Below, piece by piece: positions 38,179 through 47,132 of a stretch of DNA of 64,000 nucleotides (its first letter is position 1; every line of letters begins with the position of its first letter). The position numbers and the translations under genes are program-made. The notes beneath the pieces were generated by a model. The model was not told where the DNA came from. It did no database searches and saw only the letters and a program-made list of their open reading frames with translations. Source of the DNA: JAKOWB01 sp038363005 (lineage in GTDB: Bacteria; Pseudomonadota; Alphaproteobacteria; Kiloniellales; JACOMY01); NCBI GenBank assembly GCA_038363005.1, contig JBBQBI010000003.1:62001-126000 (forward strand). The letters run 5' to 3'.

Positions 38179-41100
38179 ATGACGATTCAGGCCGCCATCC
38201 ACCACGTCACGACCTATCGCTACGACCGGCTGGTCGAACTGTCGCCGCAGGTCATCCGGCTGCGGCCGGCGCCGCATTGCCGCACGCCGATCGTCAGCTA
38301 TTCGCTAAAGATCTCGCCCGAGCCGCATTTCCTCAACTGGCAGCAGGACCCGCAGTCGAACTGGCTGGCCCGCGTGGTCTTCCCGGAGAAGACCGAGCAC
38401 TTCACCGTCGAGGTCGACCTGGTGGCCGCGCTCGACGTGGTCAATCCCTTCGACTTCTTCCTGGAGCCTGAGGCGGAGACCTTTCCCTTCACCTACGAGC
38501 CGGCGCTGGAAGTCGAGCTCAGGCCCTACCTGCGCAAGCTGGAGCTGGGCGCCCGTTTCCACGACTACCTGGCCGGCATCTCGCGCACGCCGCGCCCGAC
38601 CACCGGCTTCCTCTATGAGCTGATCGCCCGCCTGCAGGGCGACATCGGCTATGTCATCCGCATGGAGCCTGGCATCCAGGCGCCGGAAGAGACCCTGCAG
38701 AAGAAGCTGGGCTCCTGCCGCGACACCGCTTGGCTGCTGGTGCAGCTGCTGCGCCACCTGGGCCTGGCCGCGCGCTTCGCCTCCGGCTACCTGATCCAGC
38801 TCACCCCCGATGTGAAGGCGCTGGACGGGCCCAGTGGCACCGACCACGACTTCACCGACCTGCACGCCTGGTGCGAGGTCTTCCTGCCGGGCACCGGCTG
38901 GGTCGGCCTCGATGCCACCTCAGGCCTCTTCGCCGGCGAAGGACACATCCCGCTGGCCTGCGCCGCCGATCCGGTGGCGGCGGCGCCGATCTCCGGCGCG
39001 GTCGACGAGTGCGAGGTCACCTTTGAGCACGAGATGTCGGTCGCCCGCGTCCACGAGACGCCGCGCGTCACCAAGCCCTATGACGACGCGACTTGGGCAC
39101 GCATCGACCAGCTGGGCGACAAGGTCGACGAAATCCTGCGCGCCGAGGACGTGCGCCTGACCATGGGCGGCGAGCCGACCTTCGTGTCGATCGACGACAT
39201 GGAGGGCGCCGAGTGGACCACCGCGGCGGTTGGCCCGACCAAGCGCGCCTTCGCCGACAGCCTGATCCGCCGGCTGCGCGATCGCTTCGCGCCCGGCGGG
39301 CTGCTGCATTATGGCCAGGGCAAGTGGTATCCGGGCGAGCCGCTGCCGCGCTGGGCCTTCGCGCTCTACTGGCGCGGCGACGGCCGGCCGCTGTGGCAGG
39401 ACCCGGCGCGCGTGGCGCGCGAGAAGCAGGATCATGCGCCCAGCGTCGCCGATGCCGAGCGCCTGACCCAGGGCATTGCCCGGCGCCTCGACCTGCCGCC
39501 GAGCTACGCGCTGCCGGCCTACGAGGATCCCTGGCATTACCTGGGCAAGGAGCAGGAGCTGCCGGTCAACGTCGACCCCTTCGATTCCAAGCTCGAGGAC
39601 AAGGAGGAGCGCGCCCGCCTGGCGCAGGTCTTCACCCGTGGGCTGAAGACGCCGACCGGTTTCGTGCTGCCGGTGCAGCGCTGGAATGCGCCAGACCAGC
39701 GGCGCGGTTGGCGCTCCGAGCTGTGGAACCTGCGCAAGGGCAAGCTGTTCCTAGCGCCGGGCGACTCGCCGGTCGGCTTCCGCCTGCCGTTGGGCTCGCT
39801 GGCCTACATCCCGCCGGCCAGCTTCCCGCAGATCATCCCGCAGGATCCCATGCAGGACCTGCCGCCGCTGCCCGAGCCTGACCGGGCGCGCCAGCCCTTC
39901 CTGGCCGGCGCCACGACCTCGCGGCAATGGCAGCAGCGGGTGAAGCGTCTGGAGCAGGAGTCGCCCGTCAGCCCCGGCGTCGGCGCCAGCGTGCGCACCG
40001 CGCTGACGGTCGAGCCGCGCGACGGCCGGCTCTGCATCTTCCTGCCTCCGGCGGAGACGGTGGAGGATTACCTGGACCTGGTGGCCGCGGTGGAAGACGC
40101 CGCCGCCGAGCTGAACCAGCCGATCCACATCGAGGGCTATCCGCCGCCCTACGACCCGCGCATCAACGTCATCAAGGTGACGCCCGACCCCGGCGTCATC
40201 GAGGTCAACATTCACCCGGCGCACAGCTGGCGCGAGCAGGTGGAGATCACCGAGGTGATCTACGAGGAGGCGCGGCAGACCCGCCTGGGCAGCGAGAAGT
40301 TCATGCTCGACGGGCGCCACACCGGCACCGGCGGCGGCAACCACATCGTGGTCGGTGGCGCCACGCCGCCGGACAGCCCCTTCCTGCGCCGCCCCGACCT
40401 GCTGCGCAGCCTGATCGCCTTCTGGCAGAACCACCCGGCGATGAGCTACCTCTTCTCCGGCCTGTTCATCGGCCCGACCAGCCAGGCGCCGCGCGTCGAC
40501 GAGGCGCGGCACGACCAGCTCTACGAGCTGGAGATCGCCTTCAAGGAGATCCCCGAGCGCTCGCACGCCACGCCGCCACCCTGGCTGGTGGATCGCATCT
40601 TCCGCAACCTGCTGATCGATGCCTCGGGCAATACACACCGTTCGGAAATCTGCATCGACAAGCTCTACTCGCCGGACGGTCCGACCGGCCGCCTGGGGCT
40701 GGTCGAGTTCCGCGGCTTCGAGATGCCGCCGCACGCGCGCATGAGCCTGGCGCAGGGACTGCTGATCCGCGCGCTGATCGCGCGTTTCTGGCGCGAGCCC
40801 TTTCCCGCCCCGCTGGTGCGCTGGGGCACCGCGCTGCACGACCGCTTCATGCTGCCGCACTACATCTGGCAGGACATCGCCGACATCGCCGCCGACATGC
40901 AGGCCGCCGGCTTCCCGATCGAGGCCGACTGGTTCCTGCCGCACTGGGCCTTCCGCTTCCCGACCTATGGCGCGGTGGACTACGAGGGCGTCGGACTGGA
41001 GCTGCGCCAGGCGCTGGAGCCCTGGCACGTGATGGGCGAGGAGGGGGCGATCGGCGGCACGGTGCGCTTCGTCGACTCCTCGGTCGAGCGGCTGCAGGTC

Positions 41101-41499
41101 AAGGTCAGCGGCATGACCGAGGGGCGCCACCTGGTGCTGGTCAATGGCCACGCCGCCCCGCTGACACCGACCGGGACCAAGGGCGAGGCGGTGGCCGGGG
41201 TGCGCTACCGCGCCTGGATGGCGGCGCACGAGTTGCACCCGACCATCCCACCGCACGCGCCGCTGACCTTCGAGATCTGGGACGCCTGGCGCCGCCGGTC
41301 GATCGGTGGCTGCACCTATCATGTGGCGCACCCGGGCGGGCGCAACTACAGTGTCTTCCCGGTCAACGCCAACGAGGCGGAAGGCCGGCGACTGGCGCGC
41401 TTCGAGCCCTTCGGCTTCACCGGCGGAAGCTTCGAGCCTGCCCAGCCGGTCATCAATCCGGAGTTCCCGCTGACGCTGGACCTTCGGCGTTTCCCCTGA
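38179..41499 (+). CDS. Transglutaminase-like protein with DUF2126
   Basis: The 1106-residue cytoplasmic protein starts with a bacterial transglutaminase N-terminal domain (IHHVTTYRYDRLVELSPQVIRLRP). The transglutaminase core has the triad C180 (GSCRDTAW), H229 (DLHAWCEV) and D245 (GLDATSG). A very long DUF2126 region fills about 300-1106, with motifs such as HTGTGGGNHIVVGG and RGFEMPPHARM. Known only from conserved gene neighbourhoods with the next two genes. Comparative work has suggested peptide-bond formation or modification by this cluster, but no substrate is established. Confidence 0.9.
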   Translation: MTIQAAIHHVTTYRYDRLVELSPQVIRLRPAPHCRTPIVSYSLKISPEPHFLNWQQDPQSNWLARVVFPEKTEHFTVEVDLVAALDVVNPFDFFLEPEAETFPFTYEPALEVELRPYLRKLELGARFHDYLAGISRTPRPTTGFLYELIARLQGDIGYVIRMEPGIQAPEETLQKKLGSCRDTAWLLVQLLRHLGLAARFASGYLIQLTPDVKALDGPSGTDHDFTDLHAWCEVFLPGTGWVGLDATSGLFAGEGHIPLACAADPVAAAPISGAVDECEVTFEHEMSVARVHETPRVTKPYDDATWARIDQLGDKVDEILRAEDVRLTMGGEPTFVSIDDMEGAEWTTAAVGPTKRAFADSLIRRLRDRFAPGGLLHYGQGKWYPGEPLPRWAFALYWRGDGRPLWQDPARVAREKQDHAPSVADAERLTQGIARRLDLPPSYALPAYEDPWHYLGKEQELPVNVDPFDSKLEDKEERARLAQVFTRGLKTPTGFVLPVQRWNAPDQRRGWRSELWNLRKGKLFLAPGDSPVGFRLPLGSLAYIPPASFPQIIPQDPMQDLPPLPEPDRARQPFLAGATTSRQWQQRVKRLEQESPVSPGVGASVRTALTVEPRDGRLCIFLPPAETVEDYLDLVAAVEDAAAELNQPIHIEGYPPPYDPRINVIKVTPDPGVIEVNIHPAHSWREQVEITEVIYEEARQTRLGSEKFMLDGRHTGTGGGNHIVVGGATPPDSPFLRRPDLLRSLIAFWQNHPAMSYLFSGLFIGPTSQAPRVDEARHDQLYELEIAFKEIPERSHATPPPWLVDRIFRNLLIDASGNTHRSEICIDKLYSPDGPTGRLGLVEFRGFEMPPHARMSLAQGLLIRALIARFWREPFPAPLVRWGTALHDRFMLPHYIWQDIADIAADMQAAGFPIEADWFLPHWAFRFPTYGAVDYEGVGLELRQALEPWHVMGEEGAIGGTVRFVDSSVERLQVKVSGMTEGRHLVLVNGHAAPLTPTGTKGEAVAGVRYRAWMAAHELHPTIPPHAPLTFEIWDAWRRRSIGGCTYHVAHPGGRNYSVFPVNANEAEGRRLARFEPFGFTGGSFEPAQPVINPEFPLTLDLRRFP

Positions 41500-41536
41500 A
41501 CCAGCCGCTCACCCCGCGAGCCCGCGCAGCCCCCAG

Positions 41537-44137
41537 ATGATGCCCGAGCCCGCCACCATCGCCGCCAGCACAGCAAACGCCACAACGGACTATCGCCCGG
41601 CGCCGGGCCGCTTCGACGCCCTGGTCGATGCCAAGGGGCAGCCGCGTCCGGGCTGGGCGCTGCTGCTGCGCGAGCTTGCGGCGCTGGACCCGGCCGAGCA
41701 CGCCGGGCAGGTCGCCGCCGCCCGCCGCCTGATCCGCGAGAACGGCGTCACCTACAATGTCTATGACGAGGCGGAGGGCGAGGCGCGGCCCTGGGAGCTT
41801 GACCTCGTCCCCTACATCATCGATGCGCGGGAATGGGCCAGCCTGGAGGCCGGGCTGATCCAGCGAGCCCGCCTGGCCGACGCCATCCTGGCCGACGTCT
41901 ATGGCGCGCGCCGGCTGAACGCACAGGGCCTGCTGCCACCGCACCTGGTCGAGGGCCATCCGCAGTTCCTGCGCCCGCTGATCGGCACCACACCGCCGGG
42001 TGGCGTGCGGGTCCACCTCTATGCCGCCGATCTGGCGCGCGCGCCGGACGGCCGCTGGATCGTGCTGGCGGAGCGCGCCGACGCCCCGGCCGGCGCCGGC
42101 TATGCGCTGGAAAACCGCATCGTCGTCAGCCAGGCCTTCCCGGACCTGTTTCGCGACCTCGGCGTGCATCGCGTGGCGCAGTTCTTCAATGCTTTCCGCG
42201 AGTCGGTGCTGGGGCTGTCGTCGCAGTCACAGCCGCGTGGCGTGCTGCTGTCGCCCGGCCCCTACAACGAGGCCTATTTCGAGCATGCCTACCTGGCCCG
42301 CTACCTGGGACTGACGCTGGTCGAGGGCGACGACCTGGCGGTGCGCGAGGGCGGCGTCTTCCTGAAGACCCTGGCCGGGCTGGAGCCGATCGACGTCATC
42401 GTGCGCCGGGTCGACAGCGACTTCGCCGATCCGATCGAGTTCCGCAGCGATTCGGCCCTCGGTGTGCCTGGCCTGGTAGAGGCCGCGCGGGCCGGCAAGG
42501 TGGTGATCGCCAACGCCCTGGGCGGTGGCCTGGTCGGCAGCCCCGGCATGGCCGCGGTGCTGCCCACGCTGTGCCGCGCGCTGTTCGGCGAAGAGCTGCT
42601 GCTGAACGCTGAAACGGCGCTGTGGTGCGGCCACACGGCGCATCGCCGCGCCGCGCTGGCGGAACCTGATCGCTACGTCTTCCGCGACGCCTTCGATGCG
42701 CGACCGCTCTATGCCAAGGGTTCGACCGCGCGCTTCTGGCGCGACCTGGACGAGACCGGCCGCGACCGCCTGGTCGACCTGCTGCATCGCCGCGGTGCCA
42801 CGCTGGTGGCGCAGGAGGTGCTGCCGCTGGGTACCGCGCCGACCCTGGAGGACGGCCGCCTGGTGCCGCGCACCGCCGCCTTGCGCGCCTTCGTCGCCTG
42901 GACCCCGCAGGGCTATGTCGTAATGCCAGGCGGCTTGACCCGCGTGGCGCCCGACGCCGACACCCGCGCCATCACCATGCAGTCCGGCGGCGCCAGCAAG
43001 GACACCTGGGTGCTGGGCGAGGGCCCGTCCGACGGCTTCACCCTGCTGCGCTCGGTCGAGGAACCGCAGGCCATCCGCCGCCAGGCCGACGAGGCGCCGA
43101 GCCGCGCCATGGACAACCTCTTCTGGCTCGGCCGCTACACCGAGCGCGCCGAGCAGCTGGTGCGGGTGCTGCGCGCCGTGCTGCGGCGATTGGGTGACGA
43201 TACCAACCTGGCGGCCAGCGCCACCGCCGCCGGCCTGGCCCGCCGCCTGCTGGTGCCGCAGGCGCAGGTCAGCGACAGCGCAACGGCCGAGGCGGAGGAG
43301 GCCGACGTCAGCAGCCTGTCGGACAAGCTGATGGCGGCGATCTTCGCGCGCCGCCGCTCCTTCGGACTGCAGCGCCTGCTGGTCAGCGTGCAGCGCACCG
43401 GCTGGGCGGTACGCGACCGCCTGTCGCTCGACACCTGGCGCAGCATCCTGTCCTTCACCAGCGGCGAGGGCCTGCCGCATCCCGATCTGGAGGACGACGA
43501 GACGCCGGAGGCAGCCGACGCGCAGAGCTACCTCGACGGCCTAGTGCGGCGCACCGCGGCGCTGTCTGGCCTGGTGGCGGAGAACACCACGCGTGGCCGC
43601 AACTATCTGTTCCTCGAGCTGGGCCGCCGTATCGAGCGCGCCGCCAACCTGGCCTGGCTACAGCGCCAGCTGCTGGTCACGCCCGAGGGCGACGAGACGG
43701 CGGAGCTGCAGCTGCTGCTGGAGATCGCCGACAGCGGCATGACCTATCGCTATCGCTACTTCGGCGTCTTCCAGGCGGCGCCGGTGATCGACCTGCTGCT
43801 GCTCGACGAGGCCAACCCACGCTCGGTCGCCTTCCAGGTCGAGACGCTGCAGGCCCACGTCGCGCAGCTGCCGCGCAGCAACCTGACCCAGGCGCGCGGC
43901 CAGGACCGCAAGGTCGTCGGGCAGCTGCTGCAGCGCCTGGCCAATGCCGACCCGCTGCGCCTGGCGCGGCAGGACGCCAGCGGCCGCCGCGAGCAGCTGT
44001 CGGAGCTGCTGCAGCTGGTGCAGGACTCGACGACGCGGCTGAGCGACGTGATTACGCAGACCTACTTCCGGCACTCGACCAATCGTCGCGCCGGCTCGGC
44101 CCCGCGCCTCGACGCGCTGGGTGGGCATTACATCTGA
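41537..44137 (+). CDS. Circularly permuted ATP-grasp protein fused to an alpha-E domain
   Basis: The 866-residue protein joins a circularly permuted ATP-grasp domain (about 70-480; RGVLLSPGPYNEAYFEHAYL, VDVIVRR-like strand, DSALGVPGLVEAARAGKV) to an alpha-E helical domain that begins at DNLFWLGRYTERAEQLVR (residue 525) and continues to about 850. In many bacteria these are two separate genes; here they are one. ATP-grasp enzymes make amide bonds through acyl phosphates, so ligation of an amine or amino acid is likely. It overlaps the next gene by one base (TGATG), which implies translational coupling. Confidence 0.9.
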   Translation: MMPEPATIAASTANATTDYRPAPGRFDALVDAKGQPRPGWALLLRELAALDPAEHAGQVAAARRLIRENGVTYNVYDEAEGEARPWELDLVPYIIDAREWASLEAGLIQRARLADAILADVYGARRLNAQGLLPPHLVEGHPQFLRPLIGTTPPGGVRVHLYAADLARAPDGRWIVLAERADAPAGAGYALENRIVVSQAFPDLFRDLGVHRVAQFFNAFRESVLGLSSQSQPRGVLLSPGPYNEAYFEHAYLARYLGLTLVEGDDLAVREGGVFLKTLAGLEPIDVIVRRVDSDFADPIEFRSDSALGVPGLVEAARAGKVVIANALGGGLVGSPGMAAVLPTLCRALFGEELLLNAETALWCGHTAHRRAALAEPDRYVFRDAFDARPLYAKGSTARFWRDLDETGRDRLVDLLHRRGATLVAQEVLPLGTAPTLEDGRLVPRTAALRAFVAWTPQGYVVMPGGLTRVAPDADTRAITMQSGGASKDTWVLGEGPSDGFTLLRSVEEPQAIRRQADEAPSRAMDNLFWLGRYTERAEQLVRVLRAVLRRLGDDTNLAASATAAGLARRLLVPQAQVSDSATAEAEEADVSSLSDKLMAAIFARRRSFGLQRLLVSVQRTGWAVRDRLSLDTWRSILSFTSGEGLPHPDLEDDETPEAADAQSYLDGLVRRTAALSGLVAENTTRGRNYLFLELGRRIERAANLAWLQRQLLVTPEGDETAELQLLLEIADSGMTYRYRYFGVFQAAPVIDLLLLDEANPRSVAFQVETLQAHVAQLPRSNLTQARGQDRKVVGQLLQRLANADPLRLARQDASGRREQLSELLQLVQDSTTRLSDVITQTYFRHSTNRRAGSAPRLDALGGHYI

Positions 44138-45009
44138 TGCGCTACCTGGTCCGCCACCGCACGACCTACCAATACCTGCAGCAGGTGTCGCATTCGCAGC
44201 ACCTGCTGCACCTGGAGCCGCGCACCACGCCGCGCCAGCAGGTGCACAGCACCGTGGTGCGGGTGACGCCGCCACCGGCCGAGCATCTGCGCCGCAGCGA
44301 CGCCTTCGGCAACCTGGCGGAGTGGCTCACCCTGGACGAGAGTCACGATACGCTGGAAATCCTGGCGGAGAGTCACGTGACCGTGGCCGCCGGCGCGCCG
44401 CCCGACGGCAATGCCAGCCTGCCCTGGGAGGCCGTCGTGCAGTTGCTGGAAGTCCCGGCGGACGAGGCGGCACGGGGCGCCGTACCCTTCCTGTTCGATT
44501 CCGAGCACACCTGGTTCACCGCCGACCTGCCGGGCTATACGCGGCCGAGCTTTCCGCCCGGGCGGCCCTACCTGGCTGGCGCCATCGATCTGATGCGGCG
44601 CATTCACCGCGACTTCCGCTACGACACCACGGTGACCGACGTGACCACGCCGGTCGACCGGGTGTTCGAAATCCGCGCCGGCGTCTGCCAGGACCTGGCG
44701 CACCTGGGCATCGCCTGCCTGCGCGCCTGCGGCCTGCCGGCCCGCTATGTCTCGGGCTATCTGCTGACGCGCCCGCCGCCGGGCCAGGCGCGCCTGCAGG
44801 GCGCCGACGCCAGCCACGCCTGGTTCGCCGTCTGGGCGCCGCCCTTTGGCTGGGTCGACCTGGATCCCACGAACGACCTGCTACCGGGCGAGGAGCATGT
44901 CACCGTCGCCTGGGGCCGCGACTACGGTGACGTCGCGCCGATCAACGGCGTGGTGGTGGGCGGTGGCGACCACGACATCGATGTCGGCGTCGACGTGATC
45001 CCGGAATAG
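44137..45009 (+). CDS. Transglutaminase-family protein
   Basis: The 290-residue protein has the bacterial transglutaminase N-terminal domain (MRYLVRHRTTYQYLQQVSHSQ) and a papain-like core with C184 (AGVCQDLAHL), H227 (ASHAWFAVW) and D243 (WVDLDPTND). It has no signal peptide, so it acts in the cytoplasm. It is third in the DUF2126 / ATP-grasp-alpha-E cluster. Such proteins may cleave or transfer the amide bonds made by the ATP-grasp partner; this is inference. A proteasome-like Anbu peptidase gene, found beside related clusters, is absent here. Confidence 0.92.
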   Translation: MRYLVRHRTTYQYLQQVSHSQHLLHLEPRTTPRQQVHSTVVRVTPPPAEHLRRSDAFGNLAEWLTLDESHDTLEILAESHVTVAAGAPPDGNASLPWEAVVQLLEVPADEAARGAVPFLFDSEHTWFTADLPGYTRPSFPPGRPYLAGAIDLMRRIHRDFRYDTTVTDVTTPVDRVFEIRAGVCQDLAHLGIACLRACGLPARYVSGYLLTRPPPGQARLQGADASHAWFAVWAPPFGWVDLDPTNDLLPGEEHVTVAWGRDYGDVAPINGVVVGGGDHDIDVGVDVIPE

Positions 45010-45034
45010 GGCAGCGCGAGCGATCGCCTTCGCC

Positions 45035-45120
45035 CGTCATGCTCGGACCTGTTCCGAGCATCCATCACCCCGCCAGCGCCAACCGGACAATGGACCCTCG
45101 GGACGAGCCCGAGGGTGACG
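45035..45120. repeat. Intergenic palindromic repeat element B
   Basis: Outer arms CGTCA (45035-45039) and TGACG (45116-45120) enclose two hairpins. TGCTCGGA (45040-45047) pairs with TCCGAGCA (45053-45060), and ACCCTCGGG (45094-45102) pairs with CCCGAGGGT (45108-45116). It lies between two convergent genes. Similar CGTCATGCTCGGACT...CCCGAGGGTGACG elements occur between genes in many alphaproteobacteria, as far as I recall. Confidence 0.8.
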
Positions 45121-45147
45121 AGACGGAAGCGAATTCGGCGCCGTGCC

Positions 45148-45642
45148 CTACTTCGCGTCGGCCAGCACCTTCATCGATACCAGCTTGTCGGGATTCGGCA
45201 CCGTGCCGCTGCGGTCGTGGTTCGGCGCCTTCTTGATCTTGTCGACGGCCTCCATGCCTTCGACCACTTTGCCCCAGACGGTGTACTGGCTGTTGAGGAA
45301 GTGGGCGTCGGCCAGGCAGATGAAGAACTGGCTGTTGGCGCTGTTGGGGTTCTGCGAGCGGGCCATGCCGCAGACGCCGCGATCGAAGGCCGCGCTGGTG
45401 AACTCGGCCGGCAGGTTGGGCTCCTTGGAGCCGCCGGTGCCGGTGCCGGTGGGGTCGCCACCCTGCGCCATGAAGCCGTCCATGACGCGGTGGAACACCG
45501 TGCCGTCATAGAAGCCAGCGCGCGCCAGCTTCTTCAGCCGCTCGACGTGCTTGGGCGCCAGGTCGGGCAGCAGCTCGATGGTGACGGGGCCATCCTTCAG
45601 CTCGATGACCAGGTGGTTCTCGGGATTGCGGGTATCGGTCAC
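45148..45642 (-). CDS. Peptidyl-prolyl cis-trans isomerase, cyclophilin type (cytoplasmic)
   Basis: The 164-residue cyclophilin lacks a signal peptide. Active-site segments are FYDGTVFHRVMDGFMAQGGDP (catalytic Arg in FHRV), GVCGMARSQNPNSANSQFFICLAD and YTVWGKVVEGMEAVDKI. It catalyses proline isomerisation in protein folding. It is last of three leftward genes; the first is a second, exported cyclophilin. The stretch GTGTGGSKEPNLPAEF between core segments is the usual bacterial-loop variant. Confidence 0.94.
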   Translation of the reverse strand: MTDTRNPENHLVIELKDGPVTIELLPDLAPKHVERLKKLARAGFYDGTVFHRVMDGFMAQGGDPTGTGTGGSKEPNLPAEFTSAAFDRGVCGMARSQNPNSANSQFFICLADAHFLNSQYTVWGKVVEGMEAVDKIKKAPNHDRSGTVPNPDKLVSMKVLADAK

Positions 45643-45712
45643 AAAACTCTCCTCGCTGCGGGCGGTTCTTGGCTGGGCCTCGGGCGCGCCGGGGACGCGG
45701 CCTAGGCAAGGG

Positions 45713-46480
45713 TTATCGCGGCTCGGCGCCTTGCTGTCCAGTTGGCTGGGTCATCAGTCCCTCGGTCGCCGCCACGGCCTCGGCCGCCAGCAGGAACCAG
45801 CTGGAGGCGGTGACCGCCACCAGTTGGTAGCCGGCGGCGGCCAGCAGCCGCAGGCTTTCACCGGGCTGCCAGGGCCCCAGCAGGTCGCGACGGCCGCTGT
45901 GCCATTCCACCACCACCAGGCGCGGGCGAAAGCGCTGCCAGTCATTGCCACGAATCGCCGCGGCCTCGTGCCCCTCGATGTCGAGCGACAGGAAATCGAT
46001 CGCCTGGCCCGGCGGCAGTGCCTCGGCCAGCATCGCCGACAGCGGACGGCAGGGCATGTCGCGCCGTTCCAGCAGGCGGCGGCCGGCGGCCTGCTGCGCC
46101 GCCGCCGTCGCCGCATCGCCGGTGTTCAGCGCGGCCTCTTCGAAGCAGAAGAACGACAGCGTGCCAGTGGTGTCGGAGGCGGCTTCGGCCAGGAAGCGAT
46201 CGCCCGGCCGGGCGCGGGCGAACAGCGCCGCTAAGCCTGGCGTGGGATCGATCAGCAGGCCGCGCCAGCCGCGGCGATAGAAGCGGAAACTGTTAGAAAA
46301 GCGCCAGGGATGATGCGCGCCGACCTCGACATAGAACCCCCGGGCCGGATAGCCCAGCAGGCGGTCGATGACGAGATCCTCGCCCTCCTGCGCGTAGCTG
46401 TCGTTGCGATGTCCCCAGGGACGCGCCTGCCGCCAGGCCCTGAGCCGGCGGCGCAGCGGCGCTGGCAGCAGGCGTCGCAT
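45713..46480 (-). CDS. FkbM-family SAM-dependent methyltransferase
   Basis: The 255-residue protein has the FkbM core: GFYVEVGAHHPWRFSNS (SAM-binding motif I), GLLIDPTPGL (motif II acidic strand), then IDFLSLDIEGHEAAAIRG and RLVVVEWHSGRR. Family members O-methylate sugars or polyketides. Here it sits between two cyclophilin genes on the same strand (gaps of 16 and 70 bases), an odd combination that gives no clear hint of the substrate. The N-terminus is arginine-rich without a membrane segment. Confidence 0.88.
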   Translation of the reverse strand: MRRLLPAPLRRRLRAWRQARPWGHRNDSYAQEGEDLVIDRLLGYPARGFYVEVGAHHPWRFSNSFRFYRRGWRGLLIDPTPGLAALFARARPGDRFLAEAASDTTGTLSFFCFEEAALNTGDAATAAAQQAAGRRLLERRDMPCRPLSAMLAEALPPGQAIDFLSLDIEGHEAAAIRGNDWQRFRPRLVVVEWHSGRRDLLGPWQPGESLRLLAAAGYQLVAVTASSWFLLAAEAVAATEGLMTQPTGQQGAEPR

Positions 46481-46496
46481 TCCTGGTTCCGCTGCG

Positions 46497-47063
46497 CTAC
46501 TGCATGTCCTTCATGACGTGCATGGAGATGATGTGGTCGGGATCGTCGACCATGCCGCTCTGGCGGTTCTTCGGCGCCTTCTTGATTTCGTCGACGTACT
46601 CCATGCCCTCGACCACACGGCCCCAGACCGTGTACTGGCCGTCGAGGAAGCGGCAGTCTGCAAGGCAGATGAACCACTGGCTGTTGCCGCTGTCGGGATC
46701 GCTGGAGCGCGCCATGCCGACGGCGCCCCGGGTGAAGGGCTCCATGGAGAACTCGGCCTTGATGTTCGGCAGATCGGAATCGCCGCGGCCGGTGCCGGTT
46801 GGGTCGCCGGTCTGCGCCATGAAGCCTTCCATCACGCGGTGCCAGACCAGGCCGTCGTAGAAGCCGGCGCGCACCAGCGTCTTGATCTGCGCCACATGCT
46901 TCGGCGCGATCTCCGGCAGCATCTCGATCTGCACTGTGCCGTCCTTCAGCTCGAGCAGCAGCGTGTTCTCCGGGTCGAGGTCCTTGGCGGAGGTTGGTGC
47001 GGGCACAAGGACGAAGAGAGCGGCGACGAGCGCGAAAGCCGCGAGCACTTGGCGACGAAACAT
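46497..47063 (-). CDS. Peptidyl-prolyl cis-trans isomerase, cyclophilin type (exported)
   Basis: The 188-residue protein has a signal peptide (cleavage after PTSA, about residue 26), so it acts in the periplasm. The cyclophilin core has FYDGLVWHRVMEGFMAQTGDP and GNSQWFICLAD; Phe is replaced by Trp in the catalytic WHRV and in SQWF, and the usual QGGD is QTGD. These changes may affect activity or substrate range. It closely resembles the cytoplasmic paralogue at 45148-45642 and probably arose by tandem duplication. Confidence 0.93.
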   Translation of the reverse strand: MFRRQVLAAFALVAALFVLVPAPTSAKDLDPENTLLLELKDGTVQIEMLPEIAPKHVAQIKTLVRAGFYDGLVWHRVMEGFMAQTGDPTGTGRGDSDLPNIKAEFSMEPFTRGAVGMARSSDPDSGNSQWFICLADCRFLDGQYTVWGRVVEGMEYVDEIKKAPKNRQSGMVDDPDHIISMHVMKDMQ

Positions 47064-47132
47064 TATGGGAAGCCTCCCAAAAGGGGTCGGGGATCGCTTA
47101 TCCCGGGTTTTCCCTGCCCTGTCCAGTCCGGC

